Shown here: in pieces, positions 34,984-43,359 of the stretch
Layout of the letters: every line of letters starts with the position of its first letter
Numbering within the stretch: the first letter of the stretch is position 1
The notes under the pieces: model-generated
Databases searched by the model: none
What the model saw: only the letters and a program-made list of their open reading frames with translations
What the model was told of the DNA's origin: nothing
Assembly (NCBI GenBank): GCA_020026075.1
Contig: JAHHQZ010000008.1
Span: 1 to 56,774 of the forward strand
Source: Actinobacillus sp.
GTDB lineage: Bacteria > Pseudomonadota > Gammaproteobacteria > Enterobacterales > Pasteurellaceae
DNA: 56,774 nucleotides
Direction of reading: 5' to 3'
Translations under genes and position numbers: made by a program

Positions 34984-35331
34984 ATGAAAAAATCAGTTAT
35001 TGCAACAGCAGCGCTTGCTTGCCTGCTTGCCGCTTGTTCTTCTAAAGCACATAAAACCACTAAACCTACTGAACAAGACCACGTCACCAAAAGCGAAGTT
35101 TTATTCAGTAGTCTGCATAATAATACGCTAAAACTAACCTTAGCAGACAACCAATGTAATGGCTTAAAAAGCAATGTTGCAACTCGCACGATTCAAGTAC
35201 CGTATAATTCAAATATTGTTGTTGGTGCTTGCGTGAAAGTGGTTACAGACAAAGATGATAAAGTTAAATCCATTACCAACATTTCTCGTTCAGAATCAAG
35301 TTCTGTAATGTCACGTACAGGACACTACTAA
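34984..35331 (+). CDS. small outer-membrane-type lipoprotein, function unknown
   Basis: 115 residues with a lipoprotein signal (MKKSVIATAALACLLAACSS, lipobox LAAC at residues 16-19). The mature part has a short Lys/Thr linker and a compact beta-rich domain with two cysteines (DNQCNGLK and VVGACVKV) that could form a disulfide. GAGG lies just before the start, inside the end of yecM. Not recognised beyond being a lipoprotein. Confidence 0.8.
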   Translation: MKKSVIATAALACLLAACSSKAHKTTKPTEQDHVTKSEVLFSSLHNNTLKLTLADNQCNGLKSNVATRTIQVPYNSNIVVGACVKVVTDKDDKVKSITNISRSESSSVMSRTGHY

Positions 35332-35347
35332 AATTTGCGTTACCACG

Positions 35348-35375
35348 TTGCATTTCTATTTATGCGTGGTAGAAT
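35348..35375 (+). promoter_or_regulatory. promoter of rpsO
   Basis: TTGCAT (35348-35353) and TAGAAT (35370-35375) are 16 bases apart. The leader of about 70 nt that follows contains a stretch (GTCGTCGCTGAGTTAGGGATCGGCG) able to fold, the place where S15 autoregulates in many bacteria; I cannot fold it here. Confidence 0.6.
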
Positions 35376-35449
35376 CCGCAATTCCTGTCGTCGCTGAGTT
35401 AGGGATCGGCGAACGATGTACCATCAACTATCTTAACTAAGGATAAAAA

Positions 35450-35719
35450 ATGTCTCTAAGTACAGAAAAAAAAGCACAAATCGTTGCTGAATTTGGTCGT
35501 GATGCCAAAGATACTGGTTCTTCAGAAGTGCAAATCGCACTTTTAACTGCGCAAATTAACCACCTTCAAGGTCACTTTGCCACTCACAAAAAAGACCATC
35601 ATGGTCGTCGTGGTTTACTTCGTATGGTTTCTCGTCGTCGTAAATTATTAGACTACTTAAAACGTACTGATGTTCAACGTTACTTAAACATCATCGCTCG
35701 TCTTGGTTTACGTCGCTAA
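35450..35719 (+). CDS. rpsO: 30S ribosomal protein S15
   Basis: 89 residues with the full S15 pattern: DTGSSEVQIALLTAQINHLQGHFATHKKDHHGRRGLL, then RRRKLLDYLKRTD. It binds the central domain of 16S rRNA early in 30S assembly and normally represses its own mRNA. AAGGATAAAAA precedes the start and a strong terminator follows. Confidence 0.98.
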   Translation: MSLSTEKKAQIVAEFGRDAKDTGSSEVQIALLTAQINHLQGHFATHKKDHHGRRGLLRMVSRRRKLLDYLKRTDVQRYLNIIARLGLRR

Positions 35720-35734
35720 TTCAAAACAGCATTC

Positions 35735-35766
35735 AAAAGGCTTCCACTTGGAAGCCTTTTTTCTTT
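35735..35766 (+). terminator. rpsO Rho-independent terminator
   Basis: Stem AAAGGCTTCC / GGAAGCCTTT with a 4-base loop, followed by T6. Confidence 0.9.
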
Positions 35767-35794
35767 AATGAAAAACTCCACAACCTAAAAGCGT

Positions 35795-35820
35795 AGGCCG
35801 GAATATTTTTTAAAATTTTA
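35795..35820. repeat. left arm of the palindromic repeat before tilS
   Basis: AGGCCGGAATATTTTTT then AAAATTTT is present without a right arm, between the rpsO terminator and tilS. Confidence 0.75.
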
Positions 35821-35890
35821 TGCGTTGAATGCTTGGATTTCAGAAGGTTATATGCTGAAATTCAAGCTTTCTTTTTTCAATGAGTCGTCT

Positions 35891-37246
35891 ATGTCAACTT
35901 CACTTGTCGCTGCAAATAACCTTTTCCAGCAATTTTCCCGTCAATTACAACGCCAATTTCCACAGGGGGCTGCCTTTTTATTGGGGCTAAGTGGCGGTTT
36001 AGATTCCGTAGCGTTGCTGGATTTATTGGTGAAATTACGCACTCATCATCCACAATTTCGTTTACGTGCAATGTACATTCATCACGGTTTAAGCCCCAAT
36101 GCAGATGCGTGGCAAGCTCATTGCAAAACGCTTTGCCATCGCTTAAATGTTGAATTTTTAACCGAAGAAGTTCAAATCACAGGGGGAAATGGCATCGAGG
36201 GGAATGCACGCCAAGCCCGCTACGCCGCTTTATGTCAAGCATTGCAAAACGATGAAATTTTGCTCACTGCTCATCATCAAACAGATCAAGTCGAAACGTT
36301 TTTCTTAAATTTAAAACGGGGTACGGGGGTGCAAGGTTTGGCTGGAATGGCGTTGCTTAGTCAAAAATCTACGCCGGAATTTTCCCTTGAAAAATCGCAA
36401 ACCATTACTCACTACCGCCCCCTACTGCCCTTTTCTCGCACGCAATTAACGGACTATGCCACTTTGCGTGGGTTGCGTTGGATTGACGATGAAAGCAATA
36501 GCGACACCAAATTTGACCGCAATTTTTTACGCCAAAATGTGCTACCGCTACTGCGCACTCGCTGGCATCAAATTGATAATACAGTGGCACGAGCCGCCGA
36601 GCTGTGTGCCGAGCAACAATGCTTAATAAATGAACTTCTCGCCGAAAAATTCCAACAACGTTTTTGTAACGACACACAAACCTTTGATTTAAATGAATTT
36701 TATCTATTAAGTGCACCGCTACAAAACGCCCTGTTGCGCCAATGGCTACAACAAGTGGCTCATTTTTGCCCAAGTCAAAAACAGTTGCACTGTTTAAAAA
36801 ATCAGCTCACCGCTCACAATACCAAACCGAATGCCTGTTACCACATTGGCAACAAGGCTTTGCGCCGTTATGGTGATCGCCTTTACTACACGCCGATTTT
36901 CACGCCTTTTCATTGGGTGAAAACCCATTTAAAACCGAATGAAATCCTACGCTTACCGCAAGACATTGGCTCGCTTATTTGGCAAGAAAATACCCTTGAA
37001 TGGCATTCCAATGATAAAGTTCAGCACTTTTCCTTGCCGTACAGCAACGCCAAGATAGAAGTGGGATTCGCCCAGCAAAAAACACCACTCCCAGCGATAA
37101 AACTCCCGCAAGGGCATCACGAAAGTTTTAAAAAACTTTGCCAAAATGCACAAATTCCTAGCTGGCAACGCTCTCGCATTCCGCTGATTTTTCAAAATGA
37201 TCAGCTCATAATGGCACTTGGCGTATTTAACGTTGTGCAAGATTAA
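35891..37246 (+). CDS. tilS: tRNA(Ile)-lysidine synthase
   Basis: 451 residues. It converts the anticodon cytidine of tRNA-Ile(CAU) to lysidine using ATP and lysine. The PP-loop GLSGGLDSVALLDLL is near residue 30, YIHHGLSPNADAW follows, and the characteristic C-terminal domains continue to the end (PSWQRSRIPLIFQNDQLIMALGVF). In-frame starts exist at 35825 and 35852; I choose 35891 because it places the PP-loop as in homologues. A single forward copy of the recurrent word lies at 36371. Confidence 0.94.
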   Translation: MSTSLVAANNLFQQFSRQLQRQFPQGAAFLLGLSGGLDSVALLDLLVKLRTHHPQFRLRAMYIHHGLSPNADAWQAHCKTLCHRLNVEFLTEEVQITGGNGIEGNARQARYAALCQALQNDEILLTAHHQTDQVETFFLNLKRGTGVQGLAGMALLSQKSTPEFSLEKSQTITHYRPLLPFSRTQLTDYATLRGLRWIDDESNSDTKFDRNFLRQNVLPLLRTRWHQIDNTVARAAELCAEQQCLINELLAEKFQQRFCNDTQTFDLNEFYLLSAPLQNALLRQWLQQVAHFCPSQKQLHCLKNQLTAHNTKPNACYHIGNKALRRYGDRLYYTPIFTPFHWVKTHLKPNEILRLPQDIGSLIWQENTLEWHSNDKVQHFSLPYSNAKIEVGFAQQKTPLPAIKLPQGHHESFKKLCQNAQIPSWQRSRIPLIFQNDQLIMALGVFNVVQD

Positions 37247-37255
37247 CCCAAAAGA

Positions 37256-37297
37256 CCGCCGGAATATTCGTCAAAATTTTGTTGAAAATTCCGGCCT
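37256..37297. repeat. palindromic intergenic repeat, copy 8
   Basis: Arms CCGCCGGAATATTCG and AAAATTCCGGCCT lie between tilS and efp, immediately after the tilS stop codon. Confidence 0.88.
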
Positions 37298-37403
37298 AGC
37301 GTTTATTCGCTAGATTTTTTACCGCTTGCTTATAGGTTTTCTGTTTGTTTTTGGGTAAAATGACCGCCTTTATTTGAACGCTCAATTTACTACTGAGGAA
37401 TTT

Positions 37404-37970
37404 ATGGCGACATATAGCACTACTGATTTCAAACCTGGTTTGAAATTTATGCAAGACGGTGAACCTTGCGTTATCGTTGAAAACGAATTTGTGAAACCAG
37501 GTAAAGGTCAAGCCTTTACTCGTACACGTATTCGTAAACTCATTTCTGGCAAAGTTTTAGACGTAAACTTCAAATCAGGTTCTACTGTTGAAGCAGCAGA
37601 CGTAATGGATTCAGACTATACTTACTCTTATAAAGATGAAGATTTCTGGTACTTTATGCACCCTGAAACTTTCGAGCAAATCTCAGCAGATGCCAAAGCC
37701 GTTGGTGATGCTGAAAAATGGTTGCTCGACCAAGCAGAGTGTATTTTAACCCTTTGGAACGGCACACCAATTACCGTGACCCCACCAAACTTCGTAGAAT
37801 TAGAAGTGGTTGACACTGATCCTGGTCTTAAAGGTGATACCGCAGGTACTGGTGGTAAGCCAGCAACATTAAGCACTGGCGCAGTGGTTCGTGTACCATT
37901 ATTCATTCAAATCGGCGAGATTATCAAAGTAGATACTCGTTCTGGTGAATATGTTTCACGTGTAAAATAA
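37404..37970 (+). CDS. efp: translation elongation factor P
   Basis: 188 residues in three beta-barrel domains. EF-P relieves ribosome stalling at polyproline. The modification loop is ENEFVKPGKGQAF, with the lysine (KPGKGQ) that is beta-lysylated in gamma-proteobacteria. Start at 37404 after GAGGAATTT. A strong terminator follows. Confidence 0.97.
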   Translation: MATYSTTDFKPGLKFMQDGEPCVIVENEFVKPGKGQAFTRTRIRKLISGKVLDVNFKSGSTVEAADVMDSDYTYSYKDEDFWYFMHPETFEQISADAKAVGDAEKWLLDQAECILTLWNGTPITVTPPNFVELEVVDTDPGLKGDTAGTGGKPATLSTGAVVRVPLFIQIGEIIKVDTRSGEYVSRVK

Positions 37971-37975
37971 TTTAA

Positions 37976-38007
37976 AAAGTCAGCCTTTTGAAGGCTGACT
38001 TTTTTTC
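37976..38007 (+). terminator. efp Rho-independent terminator
   Basis: Stem AGTCAGCCTT / AAGGCTGACT followed by T7. Confidence 0.92.
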
Positions 38008-38051
38008 TACTTGTTCTCCCCCTCCCCATCAAAAAAAACTAGGAGTTCATT

Positions 38052-39728
38052 ATGCAATTTAATTTCAAATATTCCCGCCTAGGCTTATTAGTCGCTACCG
38101 CTACACTTGCAGGTGGCACAGCTACCGCAAGTCAAGATGCCGCCAGTCAAAGTAAAACCGTTGAGTTGACAATTTTGCACACCAACGACAACCACGGCCA
38201 CTTCTGGCGTAATAAACACGGCGAATACGGAATGTCTGCACGTAAAACTATCATTGATGGCGTGCGCAAAGAAGTAGCCGCCAAAAAAGGTCATACCTTG
38301 CTATTCTCAGGCGGCGACATTAACACTGGCGTGCCAGAATCCGATATGCAAGATGCCAAACCTGACTTTGTGGGTATGAACGTTATCGGTTATGACGCAA
38401 TGGCGGTAGGCAACCACGAGTTTGATAAATCCCCAGAAGTGTTAATGAAACAAGCAAGCTGGGCGAAATTCCCATTCTTAGCTGCCAACATCTACAATAA
38501 AAAAACAGGCAAACGCCTATTTAAACCGTTCAAAATTTACAATGAAGGCGGTGTAAAAATTGCGGTCATCGGCTTAACCACAGAAGATACAGCGAAAATT
38601 GGTAACCCTGAATACATTGGGCATTTAGAGTTCCGCAACCCTGTTAAAGAACTAAAAACCTTAATTCCTGAAATTAAAAAGGAATACCATCCTGATTTAA
38701 TTTTCGCCATCACCCATATGGGACATTACCAAGACGGTAAATTTGGTATTAACGCACCTGGCGATGTAACGCTCGCCCGTTCATTACCAAAAGGCAGCCT
38801 AAATATGATTATCGGCGGCCACTCCCAAAACCCTGTTTGTATGGACGAAACCTTAAAAGACTATGATAAAAACTTCAAACCAGGTGCAGCCTGCCGACCA
38901 GACCAACAAAACGGTACGTGGATTGTTCAAGCATACGAATGGGGCAAATACGTAGGACGTGCAGACTTCAAATATCAAGACGGCAAACTCGTGCTAGACA
39001 GCTATAAACTCATTCCTGTGAACTTAACACAAAATGTGGTTAAGAAAACACCACAAGGTGAGGTAAAAGTACGTGAATTTGTGGGCGAGAAAGTGGTTGA
39101 AGATCCAAAACTTCTCAACATTCTTAAACCATATCAAGCGATTGGTGAAAAAGCCCTACAAGCGAAAGTAGGTGAAGTAAACGGCTTGCTTGAAGGTTCA
39201 CGTAACATCGTTCGTTTCCAACAAACCAATCTCGGTAATTTACTCGCCTATGCACAAGCGGCGAAAGTCAACGCTGACTTCGGTATTATGAACTCAGGCG
39301 GCGTACGTGATTCCATTGAATCTGGCATTATCACCTACAAAGATATTCTCAAAGTTCAACCGTTCGCAAACACCGTTGCTAAAGTATCAATGAAAGGGTC
39401 TGCATTGATTAAATACCTAGACGTAGTCGCCAATAAATCCGTAGACTCTGGTGCTTATCCACAATTCTGGGGTATTTCAATGGTCGTGAGAAAAGACGGC
39501 GTACACAATGTGAAAATTCAAGGAGAACCTATCAATCCAAACAAAGTGTATACCTTCAGTATTCCAAAATTTAACGCTGTCGGCGGTGACGGCTATCCTA
39601 AACTCACAGATTTCATCGATACAGGCTTTGTCGATGCTGATGTCTTAAAACAATTCATCAACACACACAGCCCATTAAATATCAAAGATTACGACCCGAA
39701 AAACCAAGTAATTTTTGACAATAAATAA
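38052..39728 (+). CDS. ushA: periplasmic 5'-nucleotidase / UDP-sugar hydrolase
   Basis: A 558-residue exported enzyme close to E. coli UshA along its whole length. A signal peptide precedes metallophosphatase motifs (LHTNDNHGHFW, SGGDINTG, GNHEFDKSP, THMGHY, GGHSQNPVCM). A C-terminal nucleotide-binding domain follows with MNSGGVRDSIESG and FNAVGGDGYPKL. It hydrolyses nucleotides and UDP-sugars outside the cytoplasm; in this family such enzymes also help NAD scavenging. NadN is the alternative name to consider, but the UshA match is better. AGGAG lies just before the start. Confidence 0.92.
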   Translation: MQFNFKYSRLGLLVATATLAGGTATASQDAASQSKTVELTILHTNDNHGHFWRNKHGEYGMSARKTIIDGVRKEVAAKKGHTLLFSGGDINTGVPESDMQDAKPDFVGMNVIGYDAMAVGNHEFDKSPEVLMKQASWAKFPFLAANIYNKKTGKRLFKPFKIYNEGGVKIAVIGLTTEDTAKIGNPEYIGHLEFRNPVKELKTLIPEIKKEYHPDLIFAITHMGHYQDGKFGINAPGDVTLARSLPKGSLNMIIGGHSQNPVCMDETLKDYDKNFKPGAACRPDQQNGTWIVQAYEWGKYVGRADFKYQDGKLVLDSYKLIPVNLTQNVVKKTPQGEVKVREFVGEKVVEDPKLLNILKPYQAIGEKALQAKVGEVNGLLEGSRNIVRFQQTNLGNLLAYAQAAKVNADFGIMNSGGVRDSIESGIITYKDILKVQPFANTVAKVSMKGSALIKYLDVVANKSVDSGAYPQFWGISMVVRKDGVHNVKIQGEPINPNKVYTFSIPKFNAVGGDGYPKLTDFIDTGFVDADVLKQFINTHSPLNIKDYDPKNQVIFDNK

Positions 39729-39743
39729 TAGCCTATAAAAATA

Positions 39744-39776
39744 AAAAGGATTAGGTCAATGCCTAATCCTTTTTTA
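39744..39776 (+). terminator. ushA terminator, bidirectional
   Basis: Stem AAAGGATTAGG / CCTAATCCTTT followed by T runs. It sits between the convergent ushA and glycosyltransferase genes. Confidence 0.9.
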
Positions 39777-39779
39777 TTA

Positions 39780-40823
39780 TTATTTTAAAAACTCCAATGG
39801 AATTTGTGAGAGATCAATATGATTAATTGTTTCTTTGTAACGAATAATCATCGTTGGTGCAATATTATTTGGATGCCAATGAACAAAGTTTTCATCATCT
39901 TCACTATAAAAAGCAATGAGTGGTTTATGTAAACCGCTAGTAATATGTACAATCGAGGTATCTGGCGATATGACCATTGCAGCCTCATTAATAATTGCCA
40001 TTGAGTGATCAATCTTTGTCGTTTTTTCAAATAAATATAAACGAGATGATTTAATATCTCTTAGCCAGTTTATAAGCTTTTCAGTTACTGCGGGAAAGGT
40101 AAGTACAACAATGTTTTTATCTGTATTTTCAATAAGGTAACATAACAACGCTTTTGCTTTCTGCTCATTAAAACAACGTTTAGCACCTGCGCCAAATAAA
40201 TTGACCGCAATATAATTTTTTAAATTATTACGATCTAGATATTCTGTAATTTCATTCTGTGATGATGAGTTAATTGCCATTTCATATCTGGTATTTACGT
40301 TTGGAATCCCTACCCTTTCTAATGCTTTTTTATAAATACTTGAAAAATGTAGGTCGGAATTTTCAATATTTTTATTGAATATTTTATAACTACTTTTACA
40401 ATATCCAACATTATTCTTTGCACCAATTAAACGAATAAAAAGCAATTCTCTATTTCTTAATAAGAAGGTAGGGTCAATTAAAGCATCAAACTGATATTTT
40501 CTTAATTTCAATCCTAAGAAAATGCGACTCAATATACTCCGTCTTTTCACAAGAAAAATTTTGTCAATCAATGGATTGTTTTTAAACAAAAACTGATTTT
40601 TCTGTGTGCATACAACTCCAATAAAAGCATTAGGGTTGTTTTTTTTTATTTCACGGAAAACAAAAGAAGAGACAATAGCATCGCCAATTTTTCCATCTTG
40701 TCGCAAAAAGAGAAAAGTATTTAAGTGTTTAGTCTGAGAAGCGCTTATTTGACGTGGTTTAGCGTCAAGTAAGGCTTTCCCAAATTTTAGGCGATAAGTA
40801 TGCAAAATATGTTTAATCTTCAT
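39780..40823 (-). CDS. family 9 glycosyltransferase (heptosyltransferase-like), LPS core
   Basis: 347 residues of the GT9/heptosyltransferase family, which transfer heptose or another sugar to LPS inner core. Seen: FLRQDGKIGDAIVSSFVFREIKKNNP near residue 40, the nucleotide-sugar side VNLFGAGAKRCFNEQKA, and MVISPDTSIVHITSGLHKPLIAFY (the DTxxxH motif). ATG at 40823 overlaps the end of the upstream gene by 11 bases. It is more A/T-rich than its neighbours. One forward copy of the recurrent word lies in it at 40351, giving ENSDL on the coding strand. Confidence 0.85.
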   Translation of the reverse strand: MKIKHILHTYRLKFGKALLDAKPRQISASQTKHLNTFLFLRQDGKIGDAIVSSFVFREIKKNNPNAFIGVVCTQKNQFLFKNNPLIDKIFLVKRRSILSRIFLGLKLRKYQFDALIDPTFLLRNRELLFIRLIGAKNNVGYCKSSYKIFNKNIENSDLHFSSIYKKALERVGIPNVNTRYEMAINSSSQNEITEYLDRNNLKNYIAVNLFGAGAKRCFNEQKAKALLCYLIENTDKNIVVLTFPAVTEKLINWLRDIKSSRLYLFEKTTKIDHSMAIINEAAMVISPDTSIVHITSGLHKPLIAFYSEDDENFVHWHPNNIAPTMIIRYKETINHIDLSQIPLEFLK

Positions 40824-41505
40824 CGTAACGTGAGCCTTGTGATTCAATTTCGGACTGGGCGAATGGAGAGCTGAAAGAACAAGGTGGTTCAATCCCCCAA
40901 CACTTTGTTCCCCATTTCTGTGGAAAACCTGTTAATGCATCAGAAGGCATACGAATAGGATAGGCATTAGCTAGTAATTTTTTACAGCCTGATTGAGTAA
41001 TCATATATGCTGGTGTTCCCCAAATACCACGTAAGCTATTTTTTGATGGTGTTAGATAGCGTTGTAATCGATAACGTTCTGGTAAACTACGCCACCAAGG
41101 GGTTACTTTAGCCTTACCGTGATCTAAAAAAAGAATATCCGCCGAAGGTGGTAATTTACGCAAAGCAGTTTCGACAATAGGTATAAAACGTAAAGAAACC
41201 ACCGCATCATCTTCCAAAATAATCGCTTGCGGAATATTTTCACGCACAATTTTTTCATAAACGCCAATATGGCTCATCGCACAGCCTATTTCTCCAAGCG
41301 TTAATTTTTTCTTACTTTTTAATTCTTTTACATAGTAATCATAATCAACTTTTTCTAAAATTTCTTGAGGTAATGTTTTACCATACACTGCATCAAAAAA
41401 CTCAAATTTAATGCCCATTGCATTTAATCGATCCGCAATAAAGGCACGACGTGGAGAGTCAACAAGACTAATCACAAAAACAGGAGGGAAGGTTTGATCC
41501 GACAT
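40813..41505 (-). CDS. family 25 glycosyltransferase, LPS (Lex1/LgtB-like)
   Basis: 230 residues of GT25, which add galactose or related sugars to lipooligosaccharide. Seen: VFVISLVDSPRRAFIADRLN at the start, LTLGEIGCAMSHIGVYEKIV, and the acidic LEDDAVV. The upstream in-frame ATG at 41520 is an alternative start. No tandem-repeat tract such as CAAT repeats is visible, unlike many Haemophilus lex genes. It is translationally coupled to the GT9 gene. Confidence 0.87.
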   Translation of the reverse strand: MSDQTFPPVFVISLVDSPRRAFIADRLNAMGIKFEFFDAVYGKTLPQEILEKVDYDYYVKELKSKKKLTLGEIGCAMSHIGVYEKIVRENIPQAIILEDDAVVSLRFIPIVETALRKLPPSADILFLDHGKAKVTPWWRSLPERYRLQRYLTPSKNSLRGIWGTPAYMITQSGCKKLLANAYPIRMPSDALTGFPQKWGTKCWGIEPPCSFSSPFAQSEIESQGSRYDED

Positions 41506-41622
41506 AATAAATACTCGCATTAATAAGAAAGTGTGAATTATACCAAAGTTTCATCAAAATTCTTCCAAAAATTTCAGCCTGCCCTTTGTACCGAACGGAG
41601 AAAAAATTTTTTATAGAAATGC

Positions 41623-41650
41623 TTGATTTTTATTTTTTTATCATTAGAAT
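41623..41650 (+). promoter_or_regulatory. promoter of the synthetase-like operon
   Basis: TTGATT (41623-41628) and TAGAAT (41645-41650), 16 bases apart, precede the leader ORF by about 30 bases. Confidence 0.65.
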
Positions 41651-41679
41651 GCCGCCCAATTTTGTGTCGAGGAAATGTT

Positions 41680-41865
41680 ATGAAATATAAATTAAGCCGA
41701 TTAAAGCCATTAGCACCATTGGAACCACAATGTGTGTTTTTATTTTCATTCTTTTTATTGATACAAAATTTTATGAAACATCTCTTTCGAGATGTTTTTT
41801 TTTGTCTAAAATTTAACAATCTAGTGTATGAGGAAAACTATGGCACACTTAACAAAAACATTTAA
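41680..41865 (+). CDS. candidate leader ORF, Phe/Leu-rich
   Basis: A 61-residue frame with an excellent ribosome-binding site (GAGGA, six bases before ATG). It begins MKYKLSRLKPLAPLEPQC and then becomes Phe/Leu-rich (VFLFSFFLLIQNF) directly before the terminator stem. The frame runs through the terminator and into the start of the next gene, overlapping it by 26 bases. It could be a translated leader that controls read-through by ribosome position, or a small hydrophobic protein. No homologue is recognised. Before the hairpin it has one Asn and six Phe codons. Confidence 0.45.
   Translation: MKYKLSRLKPLAPLEPQCVFLFSFFLLIQNFMKHLFRDVFFCLKFNNLVYEENYGTLNKNI
41777..41805 (+). terminator. terminator (attenuator candidate) before the synthetase-like gene
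   Basis: Stem AAACATCTC / GAGATGTTT with a 4-base loop, followed by T7. It lies between the promoter and the first structural gene, so most transcripts should stop here unless the hairpin is prevented from forming. No complete gene other than the leader ORF lies between promoter and terminator. Confidence 0.8.
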
Positions 41866-42715
41866 AGATGGGGTTTACGCAGCAGATTTAATTAACAGCG
41901 AGGCATACAGTAAAACTGTCGCCAAATTGCGTAATTTTTTTGTTAGCAAGGGGTTTATTGAAGTGCCAACCAATTCTCGTTTATCCATTCTCGCGGCTTG
42001 CGAAGATCCAAAAACGGTGAGTACTTTTCAGTTTGAAAACCAAATTTGGCCACTGCCGCAAACAGGGCAAATGTGGCTTGAATATGAATTGCTCAGTAAG
42101 CCTGATGCAGCGGGTTACTTCTGCCTTTCTACGTCGTATCGTGCTGAACCGAACCCAATTCCAGGCCGTCATCGCACCATTTTCCCAATGTTTGAATTTG
42201 AAACGCACGGTAATCTTCAAGATCTGGCAGCTTTGGAAAAAGCATTGATTGTGGATTTAGGTTTGGTCAAAAATGCCACAGACATTCCAGCATTGGATTA
42301 CGCCACAACAGCGGCCAAATACGGTGTAAAAGAAATTGAGTTTGAACAAGAAAAACAAATTTTTGCCGACTATGGCAATGCAGCGTTGTTGTGCGACTTC
42401 CCTGTGTATACTTCACCTTTTTGGAATATGCGTTTACACGATGACCAAAAGAGTAGCAAAAAAATCGATGCGATTATTTGCGGACAGGAAACCATCGGCT
42501 CAGCGGAGCGTGCGATTAATGTTGATGAAATGTGGCACTCATTCCATACCGTGTCCAACGGCGAATACGCACAACTGCTTTTCGATAAATTCGGCAAAGA
42601 TCGTGTGTTAAAAGAATTAGAGGACTATTTAAGCTTCAACTTCTTTGAACGCTGTGGTGGCGGCATTGGTGTAACTCGTCTAATGAGTGCATTAGATATG
42701 AATGGACTTCTCTAA
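41840..42715 (+). CDS. class II aminoacyl-tRNA-synthetase-like protein without anticodon-binding domain
   Basis: 291 residues that look like the bare catalytic core of the Asp/Asn/Lys synthetase group. Motif 1 ends FVSKGFIEVPTNSRL. Motif 2 is LSTSYRAEPNPIPGRHRTIF then PMFEFE. Motif 3 is CGGGIGVTRLMSALDM. A stretch IDAIICGQETIGSAERAI resembles the Asx/Lys region before motif 3. There is no OB-fold N-terminal domain, so it probably does not charge a normal tRNA. Related stand-alone cores include archaeal-type asparagine synthetase and EpmA-like enzymes, which activate an amino acid for another acceptor. The bacterial AsnA family does not match. GAGGAAAA sits before the start; the next gene begins 2 bases after its stop. 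Confidence 0.8.
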   Translation: MAHLTKTFKDGVYAADLINSEAYSKTVAKLRNFFVSKGFIEVPTNSRLSILAACEDPKTVSTFQFENQIWPLPQTGQMWLEYELLSKPDAAGYFCLSTSYRAEPNPIPGRHRTIFPMFEFETHGNLQDLAALEKALIVDLGLVKNATDIPALDYATTAAKYGVKEIEFEQEKQIFADYGNAALLCDFPVYTSPFWNMRLHDDQKSSKKIDAIICGQETIGSAERAINVDEMWHSFHTVSNGEYAQLLFDKFGKDRVLKELEDYLSFNFFERCGGGIGVTRLMSALDMNGLL

Positions 42716-42717
42716 TT

Positions 42718-43359
42718 ATGCAGCTAATTCTCTCGCTTGATACGACAAACCCAGCGAAAGCAGCAACCGTGATGCAGGAAACTGCATCACTGGTTTCACA
42801 CGTGAAAATTGGGCATATTCCAATGGCAATGGGAAGTGAAACGCTCTCTCGCCTTTTACAGCAATCCGCCGTGTTTATTGATTTCAAGTTACACGATATC
42901 CCAACGACAATGGCACGTGCAGTGGCGAATTACCACCAGCTTTTTCCTAATCTTTCCCTTTTTACTCTGTGGGGAACAGTGAGCGATAACGCCCTTAAAG
43001 CAGTTGTTGCTGAAAGCGAAAAAGCAATGCCCTTATCCGTGATTTCTCTTACTAGTGATACACCTAATGAATCGACATTTTTAATGCAAGTTGAACGTAA
43101 TTTACGCTGTGGTATTCGTGGGTTTATCACGCCCCCTGCAATGATCGCCCCAATGCGACAACAGTTTGGCAAAGATGTAACTTTGCTTAGTCCTGGTATT
43201 CGCTATGAGCAGGCAAACGATCACCAAAAGCCCTTCACACCTAAACAAGCCAAGCTAGCTGGGGCAGATTACATTATTGTGGGACGACCAATTTTGAATG
43301 CCATAAACCCTAAACAACAATGTCAACAATTCTTCAATGATTGTAAGGATGAACAATGA
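42718..43359 (+). CDS. orotidine-5'-phosphate decarboxylase-like protein
   Basis: 213 residues of the OMP-decarboxylase superfamily (TIM barrel). The catalytic Asp-Lys-Asp array is present in FIDFKLHDIPTTMA, and the phosphate-binding end is seen in SPGIRYEQANDHQKPFTPKQ and ADYIIVGRPI. It therefore looks active rather than decayed. Usual PyrF proteins are about 230 residues. Whether this is the cell's only PyrF or a specialised paralogue cannot be told from the window. The stop overlaps the next start (ATGA). Confidence 0.82.
   Translation: MQLILSLDTTNPAKAATVMQETASLVSHVKIGHIPMAMGSETLSRLLQQSAVFIDFKLHDIPTTMARAVANYHQLFPNLSLFTLWGTVSDNALKAVVAESEKAMPLSVISLTSDTPNESTFLMQVERNLRCGIRGFITPPAMIAPMRQQFGKDVTLLSPGIRYEQANDHQKPFTPKQAKLAGADYIIVGRPILNAINPKQQCQQFFNDCKDEQ

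Noticed and set aside
41840..42715. Calling this gene asnA (aspartate-ammonia ligase)
   Set aside because: Length and motifs do not follow bacterial AsnA (about 330 residues, different start and end); the sequence follows the Asp/Asn/Lys synthetase motif pattern instead.
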